Positions 52,093-64,000 of a DNA stretch of 64,000 nt are shown in pieces. The translations under genes were made by a program, and so were the position numbers. Location of the stretch: contig NW_026947371.1 in the NCBI RefSeq assembly GCF_036323735.1, forward strand, positions 826,274 through 890,273. Reading direction: 5' to 3'. The stretch's first letter is position 1, and every line of letters starts with the position of its first letter. This stretch comes from Rattus norvegicus. Its lineage: Eukaryota > Chordata > Mammalia > Rodentia > Muridae. Under the pieces are notes generated by a model. It was not told the DNA's origin and ran no database searches. It saw only the letters and a program-made list of their open reading frames with translations.

Positions 52093-52735
52093 GGTCTCAT
52101 GAATACACTTGGGAGAAAATAGGGAGGCAAATTTTAAAACAGGGGCAGAAGGAACACCCATTCAGTGCCTGCCCCACATGTGGCCCATATATATACAGCC
52201 ACCAAACTAGATAAGATGGATGAAGCAGCAAAGAAGTGCAGGCTGACAGGAACTGGATATAGATCTCTCCTGAGAGACACAGCCAGAATACAGGAAATGC
52301 ATAGGTGACTGCCAGCAGCAAACCACTGAACTGAAAACGGGGCCCCAGTTGAAGGAATCAGAGAAAGCACTGAAAGAGCTGGAATGGGCTCAAGACCCCA
52401 TATGAACAACAATGCCAAACAACTAGAGCTCCCAGGGACTAAGCCAATACCTAAAGACTATACTTGGACTGACCCTGGCTTCAAACTCATAGGGACAATG
52501 AATAGCCTAGTAAGAGCACCAGTGGAAGGGAAAGCCCTTGATCCTGCCAAGACTGAACGCCCAGTGAATGTTATTGTTGGGGGGAGGGTGGTAATTGGGG
52601 GTAGGTTGGCAAGGGGAACACAAATATAGAAGGGGAGGGGGAGGGGTTGGGGGATGTTAGCCCGGAAACCAGGAAGGGGAATAGCAATCGAAATGTAAAT
52701 AAGAAATAATCAAGTTAATATAGATGAGAAAAATA
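52093..52735 (+). mobile_element. 5'-truncated L1 3' UTR insertion with target-site duplication
   Basis: L1 3' UTR in sense orientation, from GGTCTCATGAATACACTTGG through the polypurine-like tract near 52575-52655 to an A-poor end. The 11-bp word ATAGAAGCCAG lies immediately before (52082-52092) and after (52736-52746), a clear target-site duplication. It is moderately diverged from the long L1. Confidence 0.9.
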
Positions 52736-52746
52736 ATAGAAGCCAG

Positions 52747-54610
52747 ATTGTGGTGTTCCTTGTAGAAAGGCTTCAACTCTCTTGTCTGATAGGAGTATAA
52801 AATGCTGACACAGAATTAACTACCTTGCTTCTTTCACAGAAGAGGGGCAGCTAATATAGCCTTTAGACAAGTGATCATTCCTGAGGCTACAAGGTCCAGT
52901 TGTTTAGAGAGATGCACACAAGGTGTTTTCACGGCCCTAAAATGTTCATGTAAATCCTTCATGCAGTGTCTTTTCATGTGTTTCGTGAAAAAAAAAAAAG
53001 ATGGAAACATTCTGAGGAACCTTGAAATTCTAGGACTTAAACCACAATGAACTATCAAGTATCAAACTCCATACCATCTGTCTCCACGCAGATTAGGTTC
53101 TAGTATCCCCATGTGTTCTGGGGTATCTAGGATTTGCTGTTTCTCCAAAACCCTGGTATCCAGGCAGAGCAATACCCACACACACAAATAATCTCTCAAA
53201 CCTGTCTAGTACCTCCGGAGTTGAGAACAGTGGGATTACATCAACCATTCTATGATACAGGTTCCTTTTGCCTCCCCCAGATTTTTGCCAATATTGTTGT
53301 CCTCCTAATATAGAAATGTGAACATTCCTAGCTCACCCTTGCTAGCTAAGTGATTATAACTCTTGGACCAGTGCCTCAGTGTCCCTTGTTAAATTATTTT
53401 GAGCTTCAGGAGAGAGGAGGAGGTTATCTCTCTGTTGTAAGGGTGTCAACCTGTGAAACTTCTGAGGCCATCAACAGACAGGACTGAAGAATTTTGAAAT
53501 CCATGAAAGAATAGGGTCTAAGGTATTTGCCCACTTTAACTCATTCTGAAATGGTCATTCAAATGTTAATTTTATCTCCTTTGCAAAAAGCACCTGAAGA
53601 ATACATCTTCCAAGAACAAGAAAATCTACATACTTTACTGGAGATTCAGACTTCTGAGTGTATATGAGATCGGAACAATGGGGTTGGTAGTCTCTACCCT
53701 CTATTGCCAGTCCCTCATATCTTGGATAGTTCATATGATAAATAGCCCAGTTTCTTCTCAAGTAATGACAACAACTCCAGTGAGACTGTGAGGATATCAG
53801 AATGCCCATCTTTTTCAGTTGGTAATATAGACTGTATCTCTCCCTTTGCTTCCAGAGTGTGCATTATTTAATCTACATATGCACAAATGATCTGGTTAGT
53901 TGAATAATTATGGGATTATGTTTTAGGGACAGGTATGGGAAGATAGATTCTCCCAATATACCTAGGATTCTTCACTACTAATCTGAAACTACAAGTGTGA
54001 GTTTTAGTCCAACTATCTTTTTAATACGGTTCAGGACTTTCACAAAGAAGAAAAAAGGTTAACTTTGTTAGTATATGTAAGTCGAACTGTGTCTAATTTT
54101 TCAAAAAGATGATGGTTGCTTTCTGTTTATGCAAGAGGCCTCTTGCCAGAAGGAAACAGGAAGAAGGGGGGCAATGAGACATGATTAATAACAGGTGAGT
54201 TATTATCCCCTTGCCTATGTCAATGGCATGTTTGCTGCTTCAGAGACATTAAGGGAGTTTTCCTTTTGCTACCGTGAATGGTACCTTTTGATCAGGTAAT
54301 TGTCACAGTACATTATTGAAGACTGAATATGTAGATCCAGTGACCATTATGAAATCAATTGCTTTGTCACAATTTTAGGTTTTACTATAGATTCTTGGAG
54401 TACAGTAGCCTGGGTGCCATCACTGTCCTAACTGTAGGACTTGCTGTACCTTTTACTTCCAATTACAGCACTTATTTTCCAATGTTCACTTTATTTTCAA
54501 GAGGTATATTGGTCTTTCTCCATGGGTTGCTTGCTCGCTTCTAGCCCTTTTCATGTTTGTTTTAACAGACTTTATTATTATTCAGATTTACTCTTCTGCT
54601 TACCGCTTAT
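52747..54610. other. Unassigned DNA
   Basis: Unique-looking sequence with no recognised gene or repeat. Open frames up to 84 codons (53555-53809, minus strand) have no features I know. Confidence 0.4.
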
Positions 54611-54617
54611 GGCCTTC

Positions 54618-55800
54618 TTTTTTTTTTTTTTTTTGAGTACATTTAGTTTATTGTAAAAAGTGATGGAGGGGGAGAAAATAAATGATACGAAATATTCATA
54701 ATATTAACATATAAACGTTCCATTATTATTTCACTTTTGGTACATCCACATTGTTTATGTTGTCTACAATGACAACAAAGAAGCAAATTCACAAATCTAA
54801 TAGCATTAGATATCAGCATTCAGCTTTCATATTCTACATGATCTTTGAAGAATCTGCTCCCATGCTCCTCAAAATCATTTTGTTCACTCCAGTCCCCTGA
54901 ATGATGAGATCATTCATGGCAATTGTAATAACAGAAGAGTGAGACAAGAAGGAAAAAAAATGCATGACCCCTGTGTTATCCCTTACATCATTGTCCTGGA
55001 CTCAACAACCTATCACATCCTTCAGCATTTACCATCCATATCAAGTCACACAACTACATTTGAAAGCTGAGGCTATACTTCCCATGTATAAGCAATGATG
55101 GCATATGACACAGCCCATCCTTCCATGTGAAAAACATGCAGGTTTACTCCTTTTCTGCATAAAATCACACTCAACAGTTCTTTCCTTAGCTTTTATTTGC
55201 CTATGAATTCTTGCTAGGAAAAGACATTAAACTACCACATTCAGCATGCTCCTTTGAGAATTTTGTCTTCCTCTGCAGAATGTTTAAGAAACCTTTTCTA
55301 TCTTAAAAGTTTGGTCAATAAAATTGCCATTATTCCTTTCATTAAAAATCCCAGTCACCTATTCTTATTATTGTTTATTGCTATTTTTACTATTTTTATT
55401 AATACTTATTAGTATATACTTTAGAAGTAAGTCCTACCAAGCTCTTGAAGACTTTTATCCTAACAAGACTTAAAGCTATATGTTATACAACAAGCCATTC
55501 CAGGACTTAGCACCTTAAACTACTGAACACTTTCTGACAGCCTCGGGTACAAAGCAGGACAACAACTGTAATGTCTCTACCCCCGTTAGCTTCATCTGTT
55601 CTGAGGTCTGTTGCTAAAAGCAATCAGAAGGTCAGACAGGATGCAAGCAGAAGAAAAATAAACTTATTTATTTGACAAAGGAGATTCAGTGACAGTTATC
55701 AAAATAAAAACAAAGAAAAACCTGCTTATTCTGCTTCCCAACATAGAGTGGATGGAAAAAAAATGCCTTTTTAAAAATATCATATATGTTTTTAACTTCT
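54618..55800 (-). pseudogene. 3' end of a retrocopy, parent unknown (minus strand)
   Basis: On the minus strand the sequence ends in a poly(A) run (54618-54634 as T) preceded 12 bp upstream by an AATAAA signal (54647-54652 as TTTATT). This is the signature of a reverse-transcribed mRNA 3' end. No coding frame is visible, so only 3' UTR may be present, or the parent may be a non-coding RNA. I could not find a target-site duplication. The 5' limit given is arbitrary; it must lie left of the L1 at 55831. Confidence 0.5.
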
Positions 55801-55830
55801 TTTTTTTAGGATGCCATTTCTTTTCTTTTC

Positions 55831-57770
55831 TTTTTTTTTTATTAACTTGAGTATTTCTTTTTTTTTTTTTTTTGGTTCTTTTTTTCGGAGCTAGGGACCG
55901 AACCCAGGGCCTTGCGCTTCCTAGGTAAGCGCTCTACCACTGAGCTAAATCCCCAGCCCCAACTTGAGTATTTCTTATTTACATTTCCAGTGTTATTCCC
56001 TTTCCTGGTTTCCGGGCCAACATTCACCTAACTCCTCCCCTCCCCTTCTATATGGGTGTTCCACTCTCCATCCTCACCCCATTGCCGCCCTCCCCACAAC
56101 AATCATATTCACTGGGGGTTCAGTCTTAGCAGGACCCAGGACTTCCCCTTACACTGGTGATCTTACTAGGATATTCAATGCTAGCTATGAAATGAGAGTT
56201 CAGGGTCAGTCCATGTATAGTCTTTAGGTAGTGGCTTAGTCCCTGGAAGCTCAGCTTGGTTGGCATTTTTGTTCATATGAGATGTTGAGCCCCTTCAAGC
56301 TTTCCAGTTCTTTTTCTGATTCCTTCAACGGGGGTCCTGTTATCAGTTCAGTGGTTTGCTACTGGCCTTAGACTCTGTATTTGCTGTATTCTGGCTGTGT
56401 ATCTCAGGAGAGATCTGCATCCGCCTCCTGTCGGCCTGCACTTCTTTGCTTCATCCATCTTGTATAATTGGGTAGCTGTATATGTAAGGGCCACATGTAG
56501 GGCAGGCTCTGAATGGGTGTTCCTTCTGTGTCTGTTTTAATCTTTTCCTCTCTATTCCCTGCCAAGGGATTTCTTATTCACCTTTTAAAGAAGGAGTGAA
56601 GCATTCGCATTTTGATCATCCATCTTGCGTTTCATGTGTTCTATGCATCTAGGGTAATTCAAGCAGTTGTGCTAATAGCCACTTATCATGTGCATGCCAT
56701 GTGTGTTTTTATGTGATTGGGTTACCTCACTCAGGATGATGTTTTCAAGCTCCAACCATTTGTCTATGAATTTCATAAAGGCATTGTTTTTGACATCTGA
56801 GTAATACACCATTGAGTAAATGTACCACATTTTCTGTATCCATTCCTCTGTTGAAGGGCATCTGGGTTCTCTCCAGCTTCTGGCTATTATAAATAAGGGG
56901 GTGATGAACATAGTGGAGCATGTGTCTTTTTTATATGTTGGGGCATCTTTTGGGTATATGCCGAAGAGAGGTACAGCTGGATCCTCAGGTAGTTCAATGT
57001 GAAATTTTCCTAGGAATCTCCAGACTGATTTCCAGAATGGTTGTACCAGTTTGCACTCCCACCAATAGTGGAGGAGTGTTCCTCTTTCTCCACATCCTCG
57101 CCAGCATTTATTTTTACCTGAGTTTTTGATCTTAGCCATTCTCACTGGTTTGAGGTGAAATCTCAGGGTTGTTTGGATTTGATTTCCCTTATGACTTAAG
57201 ATGTTGAACATTTCTTTAGGTGTTTCTCAGCCATTCGGCATTCCTCAGCTGTGAATTCTTTGTTTAGTTCTGAACCCCATTTTTTAATAGGGTTACTTGT
57301 CTAACTTCTTGGGTTTTTTGCATCTTTTGAATATAAGCCCTCTATCTGTTGTTGGATTGGTAAATATCTTTTCCCAATCTCTTGGTTGCCGTTTTGTCCT
57401 AACCACAGTGTCCTTTCCCTTCCAGAAGCTTTGCAGTTTTATGAGACCCCATTTGTCAATTCTTGATCTTAGAGCATAAACCATTGGTGTTTTGTTCAGG
57501 AAATTTTTTCCAGTGCCCATGTGTTTGAGATGCTGGCCTAGTTTTTCTTCTATTAGTTTGACTGTATCTGGTTTGATTTGGAGGTCCTTAATCCACTTGG
57601 ACTTAAGCTTTGCACACGGTGATAAGCATGGAACGATTTGCACTCTTCTACATGCTGACCTCCAGTTGAACCAGCACCATTTCCTGAAAATGCTCTTTTT
57701 TCCATTGAATGGTTTTGGCTCCTTTGTGAAAAGTAAAGTGCCCATAGGTGTGTGGGTTCATTTCTGGGAG
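55831..57770 (-). mobile_element. 5'-truncated L1, antisense (ORF2 end plus 3' UTR)
   Basis: Starts with an oligo-T run (55831-55840) and reads as the complement of L1 3' UTR, then the ORF2 C-terminus. The minus-strand frame at 56672-57211 contains NKCWRGCGERGTLLHYWWEC, CPSTEEWIQKMWYIY and ends ISGY; the frame at 57293-57745 contains WCWFNWRSACRRVQ and FLNKTPMVYALRSRIDKWG. A frameshift separates them. The element stops near 57770 where another L1 begins on the other strand. It carries an ID insertion. Confidence 0.95.
55857..55961 (-). mobile_element. ID SINE, antisense, nested in L1
   Basis: T run, then TTTCGGAGCTAGGGACCGAACC, GGGCCTTGCGCTTCCTAGG and CCCCAGCCCC: nearly consensus ID, the least diverged in the window. 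The 16-bp word AACTTGAGTATTTCTT occurs on both sides (55844-55859 and 55961-55976), a perfect target-site duplication within the L1 3' end. Confidence 0.95.
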
Positions 57771-58470
57771 CTGCCTTATGTATAATACCCAAGAGCTAGA
57801 AGAAACCGTAATGGCATTCATCAGAGGAATGAATACAGAAAATGTAGTACATCTAAACAATGGTGTACTACTCAACTCTCAAAACCAATTATCTCAAGAA
57901 AGCCAAAGACAAATGGGATGATCTAGAAAATATCACAATGATTGAGGTTACCCAATCACAAAATGGTATGAAATCACACATTTTATGAAATCACCAAAAG
58001 TCAATATTGGCACAAAAGCTAAAATTACCAAAGATGCAGTTCACAGACAACTGGAAGCTCAATAAAATGATACACAAAATGTGCATGCTTTAATCCTTTT
58101 CAAAAGGTGGACACAATAATATCTATGAATTTCGAGCAGAGACTGAGGAAATCCCATTCAGAGCAGGCCGTACATGTGGCAAAAATATATACACATCAGT
58201 CACCAAAACTAGATAAGATTGATGGAGCTAAGAAGTGCATTGTGCCAGGGACTGTATAGAGATCTTTCCTGTGAGACACAGCTAGAGCATATCAAATAAA
58301 GAAGTGAATTCTAGAGGCAAATCAGTGAATTGAAAACGGACAGTAGGGGAGTTATAGAAAAAGAGGAGTGGGGACGGTTAGGGATCATATGTGCAGGTAA
58401 TAGGGAAAGGAAATAACATTTCAAATGTAAATATAGAAATACCCAATTAAAACAGGAATAAAATTTGCTA
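57771..58470 (+). mobile_element. Old L1 copy continuing from ORF2 into the array-type tail
   Basis: Starts in diverged ORF2 C-terminal sequence (TCATCAGAGGAATGAATACAG, then GATGATCTAGAAAATATCAC). It proceeds through the early 3' UTR (CCCATTCAGAGCAGGCCG, ACATGTGGCAAAAATATATAC) into the tail used by every array unit (CACCAAAACTAGATAAG). A deletion of about 230 bp shortens the tail near 58340. In other units this tail is preceded by core sequence, so this copy may show the original L1. Confidence 0.85.
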
Positions 58471-61400
58471 AAAAAATAAAAAGAAATAAAGAAATTTAAG
58501 AAAAGAACACTGTGAAGTATTCACAGCTATTGACTCAGAAATGTAAAAGTCATTTTCATGGAATGATAGTCAGAGTAATACTAATGGAAAGACTGAGATG
58601 ATGAAGACTCAACTAGAAACACTTCTCTCTCCCAGATATCAGTATCAGACAAAAACTGCACTATAGGCATTCAGAGCATGGTGGAGTTTACTCTGAGGCG
58701 AGGACTCAATACTTGTCTTTCCATTCTTCCTTAGGACCATTTTCTTCTTAACAAAAAGAATAAGGCTATGAGATCTCAGCAAAACAACTGTGCCCTGCCC
58801 ATCACTTGGCTTTGGAATAAAAAAAAAAATAATGATATAAACTCTTTGACTTCCAGGAATGATATGAACAGGTAAGTCCAGATGCTTCTGAAAGGCTCCC
58901 AGCTCCTGATTCCCATATGTGGAAGATTCACATCAAGTCTAACTCTTCAGAGATCCCACTCAATCCCTACTAAGGACTCTGAGCTATCCCAAGGATCATG
59001 TACATCTTCCTTTTTTTATACAAAGATAGAAGGCCAGCTTCCTTCTCCACATCACTGAAATCTTTATCCTCTTTGTTCTCCCTCCCATATGGCTGTTTAC
59101 CGTGAATTAGAGGTCAATTATTAAACCCTAGAGGTACTTCAAGAATATCAGAGAGGCAGTTGCAGCCACAACAACACTTGTGATGTCACAGAAGCAGCTA
59201 GGGAGTCCAGGTTACAAGAGATACTTGCAGTAGGGCCAAATCATGATGTCACTGTGAACTGCCATGTCCTACCTGCTAAACAGATTTCCCTACATTGACC
59301 AGATTTTGAGTGCCCTTTCCAGGTACGTCTCCTGTGACACAGTGGAAACCTTTACATAGTCCATCATTCTAAAACTGTTGAAATCTCTTTTCTTCATTAG
59401 TGGTTACATGCTTTGAATGGGGAAAGTTAGCCATGGGTTTGGCATGTGTATAAACGATTTAAGAAAATGGAGTGCAGGAGATTCTTCTAGATAATAATTT
59501 TTCCCAGGTTCATTCCTGTGAAATACATAAAAATTTTGTAGGTTTTCTCTGTTTCCCAAAGGCCAGTATTCTCCCTACAGACCTTTAATTGAATGAATAT
59601 TGTGTTTCAATTTCTTATTGTACATTCCTTGATAGGGAACTTTATAAATATTCCTGAATGTTTACTCAAAAATTCTGTTTTAAAATTCCATTTTTTGCAA
59701 TGATTTTGGCCCAATGATAAAGTGAATATAACAGTGTAAATATTGTGTACCTACTTCAAATGATAAACTCCCAAATCCTTATTTTATCCAATAATCACAG
59801 ACATCAGTAAAGCAAAGGACAATATCAACTCTAGAATGTGGTTCTGTAGTCCCAAAAGATAATCAGTTCTCTAATATCTCCCTTCCTTATTTCCAAGGTT
59901 TTGACATGAGGGTTGAGGGTTTTTTAACCTGATTCTTTGTTCAGGCCAAACATAAGGTTCAGGAGGATGGACAGTGAGAGGAATGTCTTGAGGTCCAGGG
60001 AAAACTTAACTTCAATAGTTTCATAAGTAGAGAATGGCATCTATTTGGCATTGTCATTTGTGGATTCTACATTCTTGACCCAGTTGTGCATAATCCATGT
60101 TAAAATTCCACCAAACCTCATAGGTGTAGGAGACACCAAAATTACATAAGATTGATGAAGCTAAGAGGTGCATGCTGCCAAGAACTGGAGAAAGATCTTT
60201 CCAGAGAGTCATAGTTAGAGCATGTTAAATACAGAAGTGAATGTTAGTGGTAAACTGGTGAACAGAAAGCATGTCTCTTCTTGGTAGATATTTAGAAAGG
60301 ATTACAAGAGCTGAAGGGACTTTCAACCCCATAAAAACAACTATTCCAACAAACCAGAGCTTTCTGACACTAAACCAATATTCAAAATCTGCCCATGGAA
60401 AGTCCTATGGCTCCAACAGCATATGTGGCAGAGGATGGATTCCTTGGGCACCAATGGATGTAGAAGCCCTTGGTCCTTCTCAGGTTTGGTTCCCAGTTCA
60501 AGGAAAGGTCAAGGTGTAGTAAGGAGGGTTGTAAAAGAAGGGGAGTCGGTCCAGTTACAACCTTATGGAGAGGAAATTTGGAAAGAAAATAGCATTTGAA
60601 ATGTAAATATAGAAATAGCCAATAAAATAAGCAAAAATTTACTAAAAAAATGGAAGAAATGAAAAAAGAAACTGCTAGCCATTCTCACCTATTAATTCAG
60701 AAATATAATGAGTAACTGTCAGGGAATGGTAATCAGAATAATAATGGTGAAAAGACTGATATGATTAAGAGTCGACTAGAAGCACTTCTCTCTCCCAGAT
60801 ATCAGTGTCAGACACAAACTGAACTATAGGAATCCAAAGCGTGGAGGAGTTTACCCTGAGATGAGGACATAGTACTTGTCTTTCACTTCTTCCTTAGGAC
60901 ATTTTTCTTCTGGGCAAAAAGAATAAAAGCCATGAGCTGTCAGGAAAACAACTGTGACCTTCCCAAACTTGGGTTTTGGGATAAAGAAATTAATGATATA
61001 AACTCTCTGATTTCCAGGAACTGTAAGAGCAGGAAGTCCAGATGCTTCTGAGAGGACCCCAGCTTCTAATTCCCATTTGTAGACGGCTCAGATCAAGACA
61101 ATCTCTTCATGAAACAACTCAACACCTACTAAGGACTCAGAGAGCTTTCCCAAGGACCTTTTTTGTACCAAGACAGAAGGTCAGCTTTCATCTCCCCATC
61201 TCTGATATCTTCATCCTATTTGTCCTCCCTCCCAAATGGCTCTTTACACTGAATTATAGGCCAATTAGTAAACCATAGATATATGGAATGAATATCTGAG
61301 AGGCAGTTGCTGTCAGGACAACACTTGTGACAACATAGAAGAAGATAGGGCTCTCAAGGATACAAGAGATATATTACGGGGGTACTAAGGATGATGTCAC

Positions 61401-62288
61401 TGAGAACTGCCATGGACTACCTGCTAAACAGATTTCCTTACATTGACCAGATTTGACGGTGCCCTTTCTAGGAGAGTCTCCTATGACACAGTGGAAACCT
61501 TTTGTACTCCATCTCTCTAACGCTAGAGACTTCTCTTTGCTGCATTAGTGTTTACATGGTCTGAATGGACAAAATTAATCGGGACTTGGCATGGGTAGAA
61601 AAGATCTAGGAAGATGGAGTGGAGGAGATTCTTCTTGATAATAATTTTGCTCCCTGGTCCATTCCTGTGACATACAGTTCAATTTCCTAGTTTTTCTCTG
61701 TTTCCCAAAGGCCATTATTTTCCATACAGACCTTTAATTGAGTGAATATTGTATTTCATTTTCTAATTCTTCATTCCTAGATAGGGCACTTTGTATTCAT
61801 TCCTGAAAGTGTACTCAAAAATTCTCTTTTACAATTGCATTTTTGTAATGATTTTGGCAAAAAAGAGGGCCGAAGTATAGAGTGCAGAGAACAGTGTAAA
61901 TATTTTGTACCTACTTCAAATGATAAACTCCAAATTCTTATTTTATCCAAAAATTATCATACATCAGTAAATCAAAGACAACATGTACTATACAATTCGT
62001 TTCTCTATTCCCATTTGATATCATTTCTGCAATATCTTCCTTCTTGTGTTCCCATGGCCACACTTGAGGTTTTTGGATATTTTACAATGATTCTTTTTTC
62101 AGGCCAAACATAAGACTTAGGTGGATGGGCAGGGAAAGAAATGTTTTGAGTTCAACTGAAACCTCAATTTCAATAAGTTCATAAGGACAGGAGGGACCTT
62201 TGCATCTGTAGATTCTACATTCTTGTTCTAGATGCGCAGAATCAATGGTAAATTCCATCTAACCTCACATAGGAGACAATATATATAT

Positions 62289-62346
<58 letters not shown>

Positions 62347-64000
62347 CAGATAGATAGATCTGCCACTAAAATAAGATAAGATTGTTGAAGTTAAGAAGTG
62401 CATTCTGCCAGGAAGAGGATATAGACATTTCCTGAGAAACACAGCTAGAATATGTCAATTACATAAGTGAATGCTTGTGGCAAACCAGTTACTTGTAAAT
62501 GGAACTCTTGTTGATAACTTTTGAGAAAGGATTACAAGAGGTAAAGGGGTTTGCAAACCCATAAGAAAAGCAATGTCAATGAACCAGAGCTTTCTAGTAC
62601 TAGACCAATATTCAACGAATGTACATGGACATACCTATGGCTCCCACTGCATATTTAGTACCAGATGGCCTTCTTGGGAACCAACAGAAGTAGAAGCTCT
62701 TGGTCCTCCCTATATTTGATTCACAGTTCATGGGAATGCAAAGGGGTAGTAAGGGGATTATAGTAGAATGGGAGGTGGACTGGTTAGGGATCTTAGAGAC
62801 AGGAAATTGGAAAAGGAATAACATTTGTAATGTAAATATAGAAATATCAAATTTAAAAAAGCTATATATTTTGCTAAAAAAGAAAAAAATGAAAGAAATA
62901 AAAGAAAAGAAAACTGCCAATTAATTACACCCTTTGACTCAGAAATCTAAAGGGTCACTGTCAGGGAATGGTAGTCAGAGTAATACTAGTTCAAAGACGA
63001 AGATGGTGAAATCTCAAATAGAAGCAATTTTCTCTCCCAGATATCAGTGTCAGACACAATCTGCACTCTAGGAATCCAAAGCACAGAGTAATTTACTCTG
63101 AGCTGAGGACACAATACTTGTCTTTCCCTTCTTCCTTAGGACCAAAACCATCAGCTTTAAAGAAAACTGTGCCCTTTCCAACACTTGGCTTTGGAAAAAA
63201 GACATGAATGATATAAATTCTCCGACTTCCAGGAACCATAACTAGCAGGGAAGTCCAGATGCATCTGAGAGGCTCCCATCTCCTGATTACCATATTTGGA
63301 AGGCTCCAATCAATACTATCTTTTCAGCAAACCTTCTCAACCACTACCCAGAAATGACTGAGATTTCCCATGGACCACATATTTCTTTTTTTTTATAACA
63401 AAGCAGAAGGCCAGCTTCCTTCTTCCCATCTTTGATCAATTCATCCTCTTTTTTCTCCTTCCCAAAGGCTGTTTATGCTGAATTAGAGGCCAAATAGTAA
63501 ACCCTAGAGGTACTGAAGGACTACTGGAGAGGCAACTTCTGTCAGGACAACACTTGTTACATCACAGAAGAAACTAGGGATCTCCAGGATACAACAGATT
63601 TTTTTAGATAGGCCTAATGGTGATGTCACTGAGAATTGCCATGGCCTACCTGCTAAAGTGTTTTCCTTTCAATGACCAGATTCGAGGGTGCCCTTGCAAG
63701 GTTTGTCTCCTGTGAAACAATGGAAACCTTTTCATTCTACATGTCTTTAAAGCTAGAAACTTCTCTTTATTTCCTTAGTGGTTACATGCTCTGAAAGGAA
63801 AAGATAATCAGGAGCTTTGCATGGGTAGAAAAGATCTCGGAACATGGAGTGGAAGAGATTCCTCTGGATAATAATTTTATTACCAGGTCCATTACTGTGA
63901 CATACAGTTCAATATCCTAGGTTATCTCTGTTTCCCAAAGACCAGCATTTTCCCTACAATCCTTTAATTGAATTCATATTTCATTACAGTTTCTCATTGT
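58471..64000 (+). repeat. Right array, second segment (inverted orientation), runs off the window
   Basis: Cores at about 58480-60135, 60660-62270 and 62900-64000, with L1 tails at 60136-60650 and 62358-62885. Spacing between junction motifs is 2.22 kb (60136 to 62358), and about 1.94 kb from 58198 because of the shortened tail. It is colinear with the left array when reverse-complemented. The array continues past the window end. Confidence 0.9.
62288..62360. repeat. (GATA)n tetranucleotide repeat at unit junction
   Basis: About 18 GATA steps at the position where other units have (TA)n. Confidence 0.95.

Overview
The window is rodent nuclear DNA, most likely rat (Rattus). It carries ID SINEs derived from BC1 RNA, B1 SINEs and a long LINE-1 whose 5' UTR is built of roughly 606-bp monomers. 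These identifications rest on recognising sequence; no database was searched. I see no intact host protein-coding gene. Apart from LINE-1 ORF1, nearly every long open frame is low-complexity microsatellite, a transposon fragment or chance.

Layout. 1-2030 is unassigned DNA, followed by an LTR-like block (about 2035-2647). 2660-24245 is a tandem array of a unit of about 2.3 kb, roughly nine and a half copies, some deleted or interrupted by ID and L1 insertions. 24246-40350 is a single-copy spacer rich in old SINEs and MIRs. It holds four exon-like blocks, with introns kept, of a broken duplicate of Xpr1 (phosphate exporter). 40356-47200 is a long sense-strand LINE-1 with open ORF1 and damaged ORF2. 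47250-50640 and 57771-64000 carry the same 2.3-kb unit in the opposite orientation. 50641-57770 interrupts that second array and contains two L1 fragments, an ID element and the 3' end of an apparent retrocopy.

The most unusual structure is the pair of oppositely oriented arrays flanking the spacer. Each unit joins an unidentified core of about 1.7 kb to a piece of old L1 3' UTR of about 0.6 kb. The junction is usually a TA-rich microsatellite bracketed by copies of CCACCAAAA. One copy at 57771-58470 instead continues 5' into L1 ORF2 sequence, so it may keep the arrangement that predates amplification. The core carries no conserved long frame. Many copies share CRE-like TGATGTCAC motifs and a TATAAAA-like motif about 160-180 bp further along, which would be worth testing for transcription.

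Nothing here forms an operon or pathway. The parts relate through duplication, retrotransposition and rearrangement.
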